Assembly: GCA_004026145.2 (NCBI GenBank)
Contig: CP034990.1
Span: 14,341,383-14,405,382, forward strand
Source: Takifugu bimaculatus
Lineage: Eukaryota; Chordata; Actinopteri; Tetraodontiformes; Tetraodontidae
DNA: 64,000 bases
Reading direction: 5' to 3'
Position 1 is the first letter of the stretch. Each line of letters begins with the position of its first letter. A model generated the notes under the pieces. It searched no databases and had not been told where the DNA came from. It worked only from the letters and a program-made list of their open reading frames with translations. Below, piece after piece: positions 11,066-23,455 of this stretch. Both the position numbers and the translations under genes were made by a program.

Positions 11066-14000
11066 ATGTCGATCCTCCTGCGCTGCCTCTGCAGCACTTC
11101 TGACATTTTGTTCCAGCGAAGGATCCAGCAAAAGATACACGAAAGGAGGCATTTTAGGACTTTCTCCGCATTATGGGACCAACAAATATCCAAAGGTAGA
11201 AGTTTTTTTTTGTTTTGGGTTATGACCTTTTTGCTAGTCTGGGTTTTCTTTTTGTTTCCGTTTGTGGACAATGATCACGGACAAGTTGTCAACAATTTGG
11301 CAGCAGTTTAAAGAGCCAGTTTATAAAATGGTGATAGCTATAGTTGCCCACACTGTCAGGGCTTGTTAAGCTGTTGGAGCTGCTAACATGTGAGAGGTCA
11401 GTTAAAGGTGACATATACATTTTCAACGGGAGTCGGAATTTTATGGACACGTTTGTTTGTAGACCCCCAAAGCTGCGAGTGTGGCATGCTTTAGAATGTT
11501 TGAAAAGTTTTGTTAGGGAGTGTGAGTCTTTATGTTGGATCTCGGTGTGTCTCTGTGGAGCACAGGCCTGTAGAGCTGAGCACTGGCTCAGAGCCAATCA
11601 CCTGCCTCCATGGTGGCGAAGTCACTGCACCTTGTATGGAGAGGAAGTGTAACCAAATACTGGGCTGAGCTGCATGGTCTCAGCTGCCCACACATTACAC
11701 CCACTCTGTTCTTGTTTTTTGTTTTTGGTTTTTTCAGTTTTTTGTATTAAACTTTCATCTGTCATTAAAAGTATTAAACTTTTTGTGAAATGCAGAAGAA
11801 ACCCTTTGTTTTCTGTGTTCAGGTGTGCTCTATAAGGACCTAGTGGTCGGTGTTCCAAAGGAGACTCTACAGAATGAGCGCCGTGTGGCCCTGTCTCCTG
11901 CTGGCGTGGAGGCGCTGGTCAAGCAGGGCTTCCAGGTACAGGTGGAGAGCGGAGCTGGAGAGGAGTCAAAGTTCTCTGATCAGCAGTACAAAAATGCCGG
12001 AGCCACAATTACTGACGTCAAGGGAGCCTTTGGCTCAGACCTGGTCCTCAAGGTTGGTACGCATCTCGTCTAACTGAGTTTGATTTTCTTCTGAAACATC
12101 TGTCGTCCTTGAAGGTTCGAGCTCCAAGTCTGAGTGAAGTGGACTTCCTGAAGCCTAAATCCACCCTGGTGAGCTTTGTCTACCCAGCGCAGAACTCGCA
12201 GCTGATGCAGAAGTTGTCAGAGAGGCAGAGCACTGTGCTGGCCATGGACCAGGTGCCCAGAGTGACCATTGCACAGGGTTATGATGCCCTTAGCTCCATG
12301 GCTAACATTGCTGGGTACAGAAAATGTAAATATGTTGAAAAACAGGGGGTGAAATAAGTTTTGATGAACTGAATTTTTGCACTATAGGTACAAGGCTGTG
12401 GTTCTGGCAGCTAACAACTTTGGCAGATTTTTCACTGGTCAAATTACTGCAGCAGGAAAAGTCCCACCAGCAAAGGTAACCAACCTGCTGTTGCATGTTA
12501 TTCACTTGTGAATAATGGTGAAGCCTCCTTCTTGCACAACACTTCATAGAGATATTAATGGTTGTACCTAGGTGCTGGTTATCGGAGGCGGAGTGGCAGG
12601 TTTGGCAGCAGCAGGGGCAGCCAAGTCAATGGGAGCCATAGTCAGGGGTTTTGACACCAGGTATCAAATAAAGCAGGGAAGCTCATCTTCCACCCTGTAA
12701 TGATAATGCTCTGTGTTAATTCAATCAGTAACTTGGCTCTTCTGACCGACAGACCAGCAGCTCTGGAGCAGTTCAAGTCATTTGGGGCAGAGCCATTAGA
12801 AGTTGACATCAAAGAGTCTGGAGAGGGGGTCGGAGGTTACGCCAAAGAGATGTCGAAGGAGTTCATTGAGGCTGAGATGGAACTTTTTGCCAAGCAGTGC
12901 AAAGAAGTAGACATCATCATCAGCACTGCACTGATTCCAGGTCAGTGACATGTCTGAAAAAGTATTTTATCATAGGGAGTGGGTATTTAAACATAGCCTA
13001 GAAAAACTCTACCATAAAGATACAGCGGAAGCACAATTATACTTGTGGTAGAATAAAGCTTGAAGCAGGATTCATTTTGGTCGTTTTCTGCCCTCTAGCG
13101 GTGCTAGACGGATAAGGATTCGATAGTTTATTGTGAACATCTGATATATCTCCACTTTGCCTGGATTTTCTGCTTCCAGGGAAGAAGGCTCCTACTCTGA
13201 TCAAGAGAGAGTTTGTAGAGTCCATGAAGGAAGGTTCTGTGGTTGTGGACCTGGCTGCAGAGGCAGGGGGCAATATTGAGACCACCAAGCCGGGGGAACT
13301 GCATGTTCACAAGGTGAGATTTCTACTTGGCCAGCTGATGTATTTGCTTAAACAAAAGAATAATGAATTCTAGAAAAACCTGATGTCACACATCCTTTTT
13401 CTAATACTTAGGGGGTGACGCACGTTGGTTACACAGACCTGCCCAGCCGCATGGCCACCCAGGCCAGCACCTTGTATTCAAATAACATCCTGAAACTGCT
13501 GAAGGCCATTAGCCCCAGCAAGGAATACTTCCACTACGAGGCCAAAGATGAATTTGACTATGGAACAATTGACCACGTCATCCGCGGGACTGTGGTGATG
13601 AAGGTGCCTTATTTAGTTTGTTGTCCTGTCTCTCACTTTGTGAGCTGTAATGATATAATTCTGCAGGAAATGAGTGAATCTAACATGAGCCAGCTGAGAC
13701 TGGCTCAAGAATTTTGTCATTCTGAATCTGCTTTTCCAGTAATTATGAAGTTGAGACACTTTTAATGGGAGGAAAAGCATGCAGCCTCAACAGGACACAA
13801 TGGTTTACCCTTCCCCTCTTTTTTTTCCCAAAAATGAAGCATTATTCGGACAATTTATTTCAAAAGAAGCAGTAATAGCCTGGTGATTGCTATTGGGCTG
13901 CTCAGCCCCATCTCTGATGCGGTCTGCATCTTCAGTCTTCCACTGTGGGAGATCTCAGCTGAATGGAATTGGGGGTGTTTGAAGTTTCAAAGGCTTGATG

Positions 14001-17000
14001 TGTGTTTCCCATCTGTCTTCTCACATTTGCTTTCTGTGGTTTCTGATGTGTCCAGGAAGGCAAAAACATGTTCCCTTCCCCGCTCCCCAAAACGGCCCCC
14101 CCAGCCCCAGTGAAACAGAAAACAGTCGCGGAGATGGAGGCAGAGAAAGCTGCTGAGGTCTCTCCATTTAATCGTACCATGACCTCTGCTAGCGTCTACA
14201 CTGCAGGTCAGGCAAAATCTCCAGTTATTTGAAAACAGAGGAACATTATAAAGTGTTCAGGTTCTCCTTAGATTTGCGGGAAAACGAAGTGAAACCAAGT
14301 AAAGGGCAGATTAATCAAGAAATTTATGGGTGATGATTCAGAGTGCTGGCATGACCACATCTTGATGGTGTACCTGGCTGGAGACGGATGGTTCTCTGAA
14401 AAGAAACTATTAATCACCGTGCTTGCATAACCTGTTGTAAAAATACACAGACGTGTTTGGTTCCACAAAGTATTCCATTTCTTCATCGGAGACTAACAAA
14501 CAATGTGCACAGCTTTTCCATCATAGGAAAGATTCACGCCGCTCTGTCTCCGCAGGAGTTTCCACCTGTCTGGCTCTGGGCATTATCTCTCCCAACGCAG
14601 CGTTCACTCAGATGGTCACAACCTTTGGCCTTGCTGGGATTGTGGGATATCACACCGTGTGGGGTGTGACCCCTGCTCTGCACTCTCCCCTCATGTCTGT
14701 CACAAACGCCATCTCAGGTCAGGCCTCCGATGTTTAATACCCCCCACCACCATTTCTGTGACGGTGCTTTTTAATCTTGGTGTTTTCTCCATCAGGTCTG
14801 ACTGCAGTTGGAGGTCTGGCCCTGATGGGTGGGGGTCTAACACCCTCCAGCCTCCCTCAGGGCCTCGCTCTCACCGCCGCCTTCGTTTCCTCCATTAATA
14901 TCGCAGGTTTGAGTTTCATCGTTTACCGCTAGAATTGCCGAACCACATTGAACACATTTGTTTTTTTTAAAAATTTTAAAGCTTATGAATACATTGTTTT
15001 TGTACACAGGTGGTTTCCTGATCACCCAGAGGATGTTGGACATGTTCAAGCGTCCCACTGACCCCCCTGAGTACAACTACCTGTATGCACTGCCTGGGGC
15101 TGCATTTGTAGGTGGATACGGAGCCTCGGTTGCTGCAGGATACAATATTGAGCAGGTGAGATGATGCAAAATCAACACCAAGAAGCTTGTTATTAGGATT
15201 AATGACGCAGGAGGACGTTTTAGTCTCATGGTGATATCAGTGATGCCACTAGGCGGCACTAGACCTTCACACTTACCCAAATGGTTGATCATGTGGAGAT
15301 TCTTAATTACTGTTGTAGAATTACGATGCGTTTTCAATGGTTTTGTAATATATAAATGAATACAAAGAAGTCTGTACTGTCATTTCTCACCTCAGATGAT
15401 GTACTTGGGCTCTGGCCTGTGCTGTGTCGGGGCCCTGGCAGGCCTGTCTGCGCAGGGTACCAGCCGCTTGGGGAATTCCCTTGGCATGATGGGGGTGGCT
15501 GGGGGCATTGCTGCCACTCTGGGTGCCCTCAAACCCTCACCAGAGCTTCTGTCCCAGATGTCTCTGGCCATGGCTACAGGGGGAACCCTGGGTAAGTGAT
15601 TACTTGCTCAGCATCCAAATCTTGTGATTACATGCAGGGCTGAAAATGCACATTTTCCTTTTTATAAAAGGACGATACCAGTCACAGGACTCTCTTTCAC
15701 TTTGTGAAACCTCTTTTGAATAACTTTGCACTGTATAATGGCCAGGAGAACCAAAAACGTATGACATATTGCTGCTTTCATCCTCCACTTAAAAAGAAAT
15801 GAAAATTAATAAAGCTCCTCACATGCATACTTTTGAAGTTCCCAAGCTTGTTTTGAAGTTACAAGACCACCATGAAGGAGTTACATGCTAACGCTGCACG
15901 CTCTGCCCCCGGTCTTTGAGCAGTGTGAATTCTTTGCTAATTTGTAACATAACATCGATCATCTTGTCGACATATAAAGTCGAGCGGATGTCGTCATCAC
16001 ATATGAATGTTGTACATGTTAATTGTAATATAAGAGATCAGGATGACAAATGAGTAAAACACAAACCGACAGCAGAGCACCAGGGTTTTAGTGTTGATTT
16101 AGCCGTTGCATGATTTCAAGAAAACACACTTTAATTCAAACTTGTCATCTGGTGAGCTCAGCTCGGAAGGTGTTTGTTAGGAGTAATATTACTGAAAATG
16201 ACGCATTATGTTAACATATTTGCACTTAAACTGTGATGGCACCAATGCTTTTCTCCAGTCAGATGTGGTGAGGTAACTCACGATGTTCTGCTGGAGTCTT
16301 TATGCTTACCCCAGGCTGGTCTCCCTTTTGCTTTTAATACCTCAATCTCCTGCAGGTCTCACCATTGCTAAGCGTATTGAAATCTCCGACTTGCCACAGC
16401 TGGTGGCAGCCTTCCACAGTCTTGTGGGTCTGGCGGCCGTCCTCACCTGTGTCGCTGAGTACATGATCGAGTTCCCCCATCTTGACACCCACCCAGCCGC
16501 CGGTGTGCTGAAGACTGTGGCCTATCTGGGCACCTACATCGGAGGCGTCACTTTCAGCGGCTCACTGGTAGCCTATGGCAAGCTGCAAGGTAAATGGTTT
16601 TTATTTGTTGTGTGAGTTTATGCCAGAGCACATGAGGATCCTCCATCAAATCCAGGACTGGACTTGGAAATTCTGCAGGCACATGTCAGCACTCATTATT
16701 TTCCACTAAGTGTGAGTGTTTGAGAAGGGAACGATAGAACATTTCTTGTAATTTGTTATGGGTATAGCTGATTTGTGGGTGGGAAAGTACCCCCATCCAG
16801 CTGATTGCAGGCCTCCTACGTTCCAGAGTGTACACCATTGCTAAACGGCTACATTTCTGTTTTATGGTTTTAGAGTGTTTCCATTTAGCCTCGTAAAGGA
16901 ATGGCAAAAAATGACTCTTTATTTTGACTGTAGGTGTCTTAAACTCTGCCCCGCTGTTGTTGCCGGGAAGACATGCAATGAACGCTGGTCTGATGGCTGC

Positions 17001-20000
17001 ATCAATGGGAGGCCTGGTGCCCTTTATGCTCAGTTCCAGCTACACTACTGGGATGGGGTGTCTCGTGGGTGTATCTGGCCTTTCAACTGTCATGGTGAGA
17101 AGATTTACTCAGCTCGGAGCAATTTTAACAGTGATGTTTATGTAAGTTATAAAATAACTTAGAAATCTCTTTACAGGAGAGGGAAGTGGCTTTATCAATT
17201 AGTTGTAAAGCTGAATTTGAATGTCATTACTAACACAAAGTGGTTGGTTTTGATGGACATTTTTGGCTCTAGTGTGTTTTTTTTGGGGGTTTTTTTTTTG
17301 TTAAGGATGCTGAACTGTAATTTTAACATTTCTCCCACCTCCACTTAGGGTGTAACCCTGACGGCAGCCATCGGCGGCGCTGACATGCCTGTGGTCATTA
17401 CTGTGCTGAACAGCTACTCTGGGTGGGCTCTGTGTGCTGAGGGCTTCTTGCTGGAAAACAACCTGTTGACAATTGTTGGAGCACTGATTGGCTCTTCTGG
17501 TGCCATCCTCTCCTACATCATGTGTGTGGTGAGTACACATAAACGGGGGGAATCCTGTAAACTGAAAATCTTTGAACATTCATGCCAGATTACAGCCTTT
17601 AATATTGCTTTTCTCCATTTTCAAGGCCATGAACCGCTCGCTGCCCAATGTGATCCTGGGTGGTTACGGCACCACCTCCACGGCGGGCGGTAAGCCCATG
17701 GAGATCGTCGGCACTCACACCGAGGTCAATGTTGACCAGACCATTGACATAATCAAGGAAGCCAACAGCATCATCATCACACCAGGTTGGTTTGCTCACA
17801 AATGCTTTACAAATGCATCATATTGGTGGGATGCTAAAGGTGAGATTTGGCCCTAAGGTCAAACCTATTTTTCCCCAACAATAGGTCTACCGTTGTGACA
17901 ATTTAGACGCCCTAAAGAGAACTTGAGTGTGAAAGGTCTTAGAAATAAGCCTTTTGCTTTCAGTGGCGCAAGAGACAAGGCAGATTTGTCATCATTCACT
18001 AAAGTGGATCAGAATGTTCTCAGCTGATTAGCTTCAGCAGACTGAACCAACACATCTGGTAACATGTAAATCTAACATCTAATTGGATGGAAAAAAGATT
18101 TAGTCAAATTTGTCCCTGCTGGGTGGTTGTTATTTGGTTAGAGAAGAGGAACCACTCATGGTTTGATTTGCTTTGGAATGGTTTCAATGCAAGAATAGCT
18201 GTGATGCTGATTGTTTCACCACCTGGAAATGTGCCCCCTTGGGACTTTACATCATACAGCATAGCACTCTGACAATAATGACAGACAGTAGTACAGTCTG
18301 TGCTGTCACAGCCAAGCCTACGCCATCCAACTTCCTGTGTGGCCCGACACGCGGGCTTCATTACAGAAACACTGAAAAGCCTCAGGAGTTATTAAATCCA
18401 GACTTGGGACTTCTCAACACGCAGTCAACAACACAGCAGTGAGGGAACTGAACACTCGAGCTGTCTAGGAAATGAAACCATACAGGTTATTGGTGATTGG
18501 ACTAAAGGTGTGTAGGGGGGTTGAAGTTTCTAAGGTCTATGACCACTGGGGCAAAGAATTTAGAATTGGTTGCACTCACATCGGGGAAAGGAGATTTTTT
18601 TTTCCACATAGAAGATCCAAATACATCCCACGTGTAAAAGATTTCCTCAGGAAAAAATGTCTCTTGGATCAGCGATTTACTGCCAAGAGTAGTTTTGTTT
18701 AAAAGACAGAAGAAAAGGACAAATCAAAAATGGTTGAAATGTTCTTTAATCCCTGATGACTCTGAGCTTTTATTTAAAATTTGTCAAACATGTGCCGATC
18801 TACAAAAGCATCATAAGAATATTTGTAGATTTACTAAGGATAAGCAAAAAACAGATAAAATCCTTAAAGGGAGTAATTTTGAGTTATTAATATCAGAAAT
18901 TTAATTTTCACATGCTTTTAAACCTTGGTATGACTTTTATTTTGTGAGTAATGGCAGATGTCCTCCTCCAATGTGTTTCTATGCCATTAATTAGTTGATA
19001 CTCTGTATGTTCTCTTGTATTTAGGCTGGGGTCTTTGTGCAGCTAAAGCACAATACCCCATCGCAGACATGGTGAAGATGCTGAGGGAACAGGGGAAAAC
19101 TGTCAGGTAACTGTCTCTTATACTCTGCCTGTGCTTATATTAACAATTAAAGGAACTCTTGAATTTTACAAATTCATTTAAATGTGCTGTAGTTAGCAGG
19201 TTATTTTAATATGAATCCAAACATTTCTATGGTCCCCTTTAAAGTCTAATTATAATACATATAGTGTCATTGAGTTGGTGGCTTCTAATGTAAACCAATT
19301 TGATGACCACTGATGTAATTCTTTCATCGCTGATAGGTTTGGAATCCACCCGGTTGCTGGTCGTATGCCGGGCCAACTGAATGTTCTCTTGGCTGAAGCT
19401 GGCGTTCCTTATGACGTCGTCCTGGAGATGGATGAGATCAATGAAGACTTCCCTGGTAAACTTTGTTCACAAAACATTGTGGGGCAACACACCCACAATG
19501 TGGAACACATGGTTCTGTCTGTGAGGAGAAGGAATTATGGAACCTAATATGAGCAGTTGGAACGTTTACTGAGGATCTGAGCTGTACATTTATATTTATT
19601 TTTTTTAAATCATCCACTTTGCATGTAACTGTCTGACCCACAGAAACGGATTTAACCCTGGTCATTGGTGCCAATGACACGGTAAATTCCGCAGCACAAG
19701 AAGATCCCAACTCCATAATTGCTGGAATGCCGGTGCTGGAGGTGTGGAAGTCCAAACAGGTCAGATGGTTGAACTAATACTCGCAATACTGCTGTGCAAA
19801 CAACCATGAGCTCACCACATCTTTGTTTTGTTTCTTTTAAATTATTTAATCCAGGTGATTGTGATGAAGCGTACCTTGGGTGTGGGCTATGCTGCAGTGG
19901 ATAACCCCATTTTCTACAAGCCCAACACATCTATGCTGCTGGGAGATGCCAAGAAAACATGCGACAGCTTACAAGCAAAGATCAGGGAGGCTTTCTACTG

Positions 20001-20001
20001 A
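11066..20001 (+). CDS. nnt: Mitochondrial NAD(P) transhydrogenase, complete
   Basis: All 21 coding exons join in frame: 11066-11195, 11823-12052, 12115-12314, 12388-12475, 12572-12660, 12753-12940, 13180-13313, 13412-13603, 14056-14206, 14556-14717, 14796-14906, 15010-15155, 15396-15591, 16356-16589, 16934-17094, 17349-17528, 17626-17785, 19025-19106, 19337-19455, 19644-19759 and 19855-20001. The product is 1071 residues; human has 1086. The enzyme couples proton entry across the inner mitochondrial membrane to hydride transfer from NADH to NADP+, supplying NADPH to glutathione and thioredoxin. The order is an Arg-rich presequence (first ~43 residues), NAD-binding dI (GGGVAG near 221), hydrophobic dII (roughly 450-850) and NADP-binding dIII. 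The dIII fingerprint reads GWGLCAAKAQYP near 918, with Trp where human has Tyr. No indel was seen in 3.2 kb of coding sequence. I start at ATG 11066 because upstream there is only GTG. Confidence 0.97.
15592..16355 (+). other. nnt: nnt intron 13
   Basis: A 764-base intron bounded by GTAAGT and TGCAG. No exon, RNA gene or repeat was recognised in it. Confidence 0.6.
17786..19024 (+). other. nnt: nnt intron 17, the largest intron of the gene
   Basis: A 1.24-kb intron bounded by GTTGGT and TTTAG. The 18070-18900 part differs in texture from other nnt introns and carries several short open frames on both strands without recognisable similarity. It may be a decayed mobile element, but no terminal repeats were seen. 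Confidence 0.4.
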
Positions 20002-21200
20002 GAACCCTTGTTGGCATCAGTGGACAATTGAAGTTAATTAGGTTATCATGAATTTCCAGTCTTTCATGATGTGCAACAGATGCAAAACTATTAGAAAATA
20101 TGCACACTTTTTTTCTTGTATGGAAAACAAGACTCTAATCACTCAAACCTGTACTCATTTGTAAATAAAAGTATTTAAATTTATCAAATCCGGGAGTGAC
20201 TTGTTTATTTAAATCAGGTCTTTCAGGATAAGGAGGCATCTGGATAAAAACTTTGGATTAGAAGCAAATTCTTATAAAGTGCTTTGTCAATATTGAGTTT
20301 AATGTTATACAGACACGAGCCATTTGCTGGCAGTTCAGCAAACATGTCTGATGTCACCTCATAAATCTTTTCTGCGTAGCTCTGTGATCTGTGGAAAATC
20401 TGGCAAGATCAAATCGGGAAAGATGAATGTGCTTGTGAAGATCTAAAGGCTGAGCCACCCACACCTGTTGCATAGGTGTGCTTGAACTTGATTCGATCAC
20501 ATGGTGAACTGACTATTTCATTTCAAATACCAGCAGCTGTCAAACACTTCTGCTTTTGATTTGCCGATTAAAAAGTTATAGCCATTAAACTTTTTCACTT
20601 GAGTTTGCATTAGTGAGACAGTCAAACTTAAATGGTTTGACAGTAAAACACAACCAGACTTTAATTAAATACTGTAATACATAACATTTCCTTGTTTTAG
20701 TTTCATCACAGTCACATTTCATGTATTTTCTGAGGGCTCGTGTTTGAATGAGATTTATCTTTATTTCAAAATTCATTTTTTGAAGTAATCTTAATTATAT
20801 TAACCTATAAAATGAAATTCCAAAAAAAGCCAAATATTTCTTCTCACTCAATGTGAAGCAATTACCCTCTGTATATGATTGAATACAGAATAAATATGTA
20901 TGATTAAACAATAAGTCTATTTTCTGGATCCATCTATCTGTAGTTGATCTTGAAACACTGGTGATGCTGGAGCCTATCACAGTGGTCACTGGGTGAGAGG
21001 CAGGAATACACCCTCCACAGATCAGTCATAGCAAGGCCACCTGTTGCCACCTTTCTTACAATTTTTCAAAATTAGACAGTACAAATAACACCAACACCAC
21101 TTGACAACCGCTGCTTATTGACTATCAGAAGAGTATTGGCTGCGTATTAGCTTGTCGTGTCCCAGTCTGACTCCAAACCATGGACTCAAGTTTGTGTAGC
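20002..21200. other. Convergent 3' region between nnt and dtwd1
   Basis: Holds the nnt 3' UTR (to about 20190) and, reading leftwards, the dtwd1 3' UTR. The only minus-strand AATAAA noticed near dtwd1 is at 20765-20760, about 440 bases past its stop. No coding exon is supported here. Confidence 0.45.
20164..20169 (+). terminator. nnt: nnt poly(A) signal
   Basis: AATAAA lies 163 bases after the nnt stop codon, followed by AT-rich and then GT-containing sequence. It is the first hexamer after the stop. Confidence 0.7.
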
Positions 21201-22425
21201 TCACGTTTTTCTCTCAGTCTTAGCTTTGTTAACAACTGAGTGCAGGAAGGAGTAAAAGAACAGAAGATTATCATATTCTCCATCATACTCTTGACCAAGG
21301 CAATACTTGTGGTAATCTCTAAGGAAATAATAAATAGCCTCAATAGTAGCCAGGTAGGAGTCCGGTTTTCCCTTCTGATGGCGCCAAAAACAAGTTTTTC
21401 TCATCTTCAGCTCTACTTGCAGCAAATCTAGAAGAAAAACACAAATCCGAAAGCAGGTCAGAAAGCAGTGTGGTCTTAATACAACGCATGATGTATGTTT
21501 GTCTGAAAGAGATTTGAAAAATAAACAAGTACAAAGTTTCTGATTACCTTGCAAACGCTCATCTGTGCTAATCTTGTTGGTCTGGTTCCATGTACTGTCA
21601 ATAAAGACCACCCTCTGTAGGAGGCGCTGCCTTGGCTCACTGCCCTTTGTCGTATCTGAGGAGCCTGTCTGGAAAGACTCCTCTGTACACGTGGAGCCTC
21701 GAAGGTCGTCACATTTCAGTCGCTTTTTCATAGGTTCGTAAGAAGTGTGATGCAACCTACTATTACTCTGGTCATGCAAACACTGTATCATGTCTTGAAC
21801 AGACACAGCCTGTGGTCCAGGGAATACCATTACAACCTGGAAATAACAGGGAGACATACATTCAGACTGGGCACCAACAGGACAAGGTCAGAACAGAATA
21901 AAATGTTTTGCAAACTAACTTTGTCCTTTTCAAAGTCAGGAATGCAGGGGTAAGTGTATATAGTGACATCATTGGGGGCAAGGATCTTGGCATGAATTGC
22001 AGTGCTTTTCCCATCAGTTTCATTTGGATGCTTGATGATGTCTATCTTTACAGGAAGCTGAGTGCAACATTAAACACAAAAGCAACACATTTATTCTCCC
22101 TTTTTGCAAAATCAACATACCACCAACAAAGTTGAAATTTAACAATCATTAATCATTTCATACAAACCTTGATTAAAGGAATTTCTTCCCGAGTGACACC
22201 CACTAATGAGCAGCATGTGTAGCAGAAGAACTTTCTTGACCCTCCACATTTAGAGCACTTCAACCTGCCTCTCTGTTGTGCTTCCTCCAAGACTGCATGT
22301 GAAGCCAATTTCAGACTTTGGAGAGGTTGCTCAGTGACCTCACAAATGTCTGATGCCTCAGTAGAGGCCGATGTTTTATCACAGCATCCTGAATCGAGGT
22401 TCCGCTCCTGATTCTGGCATTCCAT
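21201..22425 (-). CDS. dtwd1: tRNA-uridine aminocarboxypropyltransferase 1 (DTW domain protein 1)
   Basis: Four coding exons on the minus strand: 22425-22168, 22057-21920, 21836-21548 and 21427-21201, all with GT-AG borders and compatible phases. The product is 303 residues; human has 304. The N-terminal part carries a zinc-binding-like CSKCGGSRKFFCYTCC segment (near residues 57-72). The DTW domain follows, with the hallmark IDSTWNQT, then KTCFWRHQKGKPDSYLATIEA close to the C-terminus. DTWD1 forms acp3U at position 20 of tRNAs from S-adenosylmethionine, in the nucleus. An acceptor-like site just upstream of the ATG (TATTCAG near 22464) implies a non-coding first exon further right, perhaps near the GC-richer stretch at 22980-23100. 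The gene is tail-to-tail with nnt and lies downstream of fgf7 on the same strand, as DTWD1 follows FGF7 in human. Confidence 0.95.
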
Positions 22426-23369
22426 TGTTGCGGTAACGTCCGACAGACTCTTCTTCGTGGACTGAATACAAGTTACAGAACAAGAAATTAAAATAATGAG
22501 ACAACAACCAAAACAGTTTTAACGTATGTTATTGTGAAATGCGCGCAAGGTTTTTCTTAATAGTTATCAGCGTTGCAGTCTTTTTCTTCACATTAAAACT
22601 AGTACATTTAACCTGTCTTGTAGAACTTACTGATAACAGCAGAAATTAATTCCAGAATATCATCTGTCCTTTTCAAGCATTGAACACACTGATACCTTAA
22701 CAAATTTGGTTACATTATTTTACGATCAGAGAAGCTGCAAATAAAGAGCTAATGGTGTAAAGCTAATCAGATATTAGTAACAACGCCCCCGAGTTCACCA
22801 GAATCTGGTGTAAATACAAGCAGACATACTTGCCAGGTTCAGTAAGCTACAAGTATATGTGATAAATATTGATATTTCCAATGACAGCAGACACGTAACA
22901 CAAATCCCAACAAAAATCACTTTTTTAGCAGTAATCAGTCCACACTTTAATATGAATTGATCCACAGAAACAAACACGCTGCCTTCTGTTGTCCCAATAA
23001 CTTCCGGCCACGTGAATATCTTCTTCTACGCCGGAAACACACTAGCAAAAGGAGGAAATGGTACTGTTGGCCCCGCCCCGCTGTAGAATTCTGTCAGCAG
23101 TCAGTCGCCCAATATATGATTTCAAACATAAAAATATCCCCAGCAAAGGTTATGTGACAGTCCGCGTTTGTCCGAGTGTCTATCTGTTAGTAAAATAACT
23201 GGAGAAGTGTGATATAGATTCCAGCGAATCAGAAGTCAGCTAAATATACACTGTTTGCAAGAGTACCGGTACATTGACTAAAATTATTATAAGGCATTCT
23301 TACATGAGTTTACTGTAATCTCCCAAGGATTTGCTCTTCAGATTCAAGTTAATAGAAACAATATATACA

Positions 23370-23370
<1 letters not shown>

Positions 23371-23451
<81 letters not shown>
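23371..23451. repeat. (TA)n microsatellite, about 40 units
   Basis: An uninterrupted alternating TA tract of about 81 bases, preceded by ATATATACAG. It lies about 1 kb upstream of the dtwd1 start codon. Its length makes it a likely site of polymorphism and of assembly error. Confidence 0.95.
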
Positions 23452-23455
<4 letters not shown>

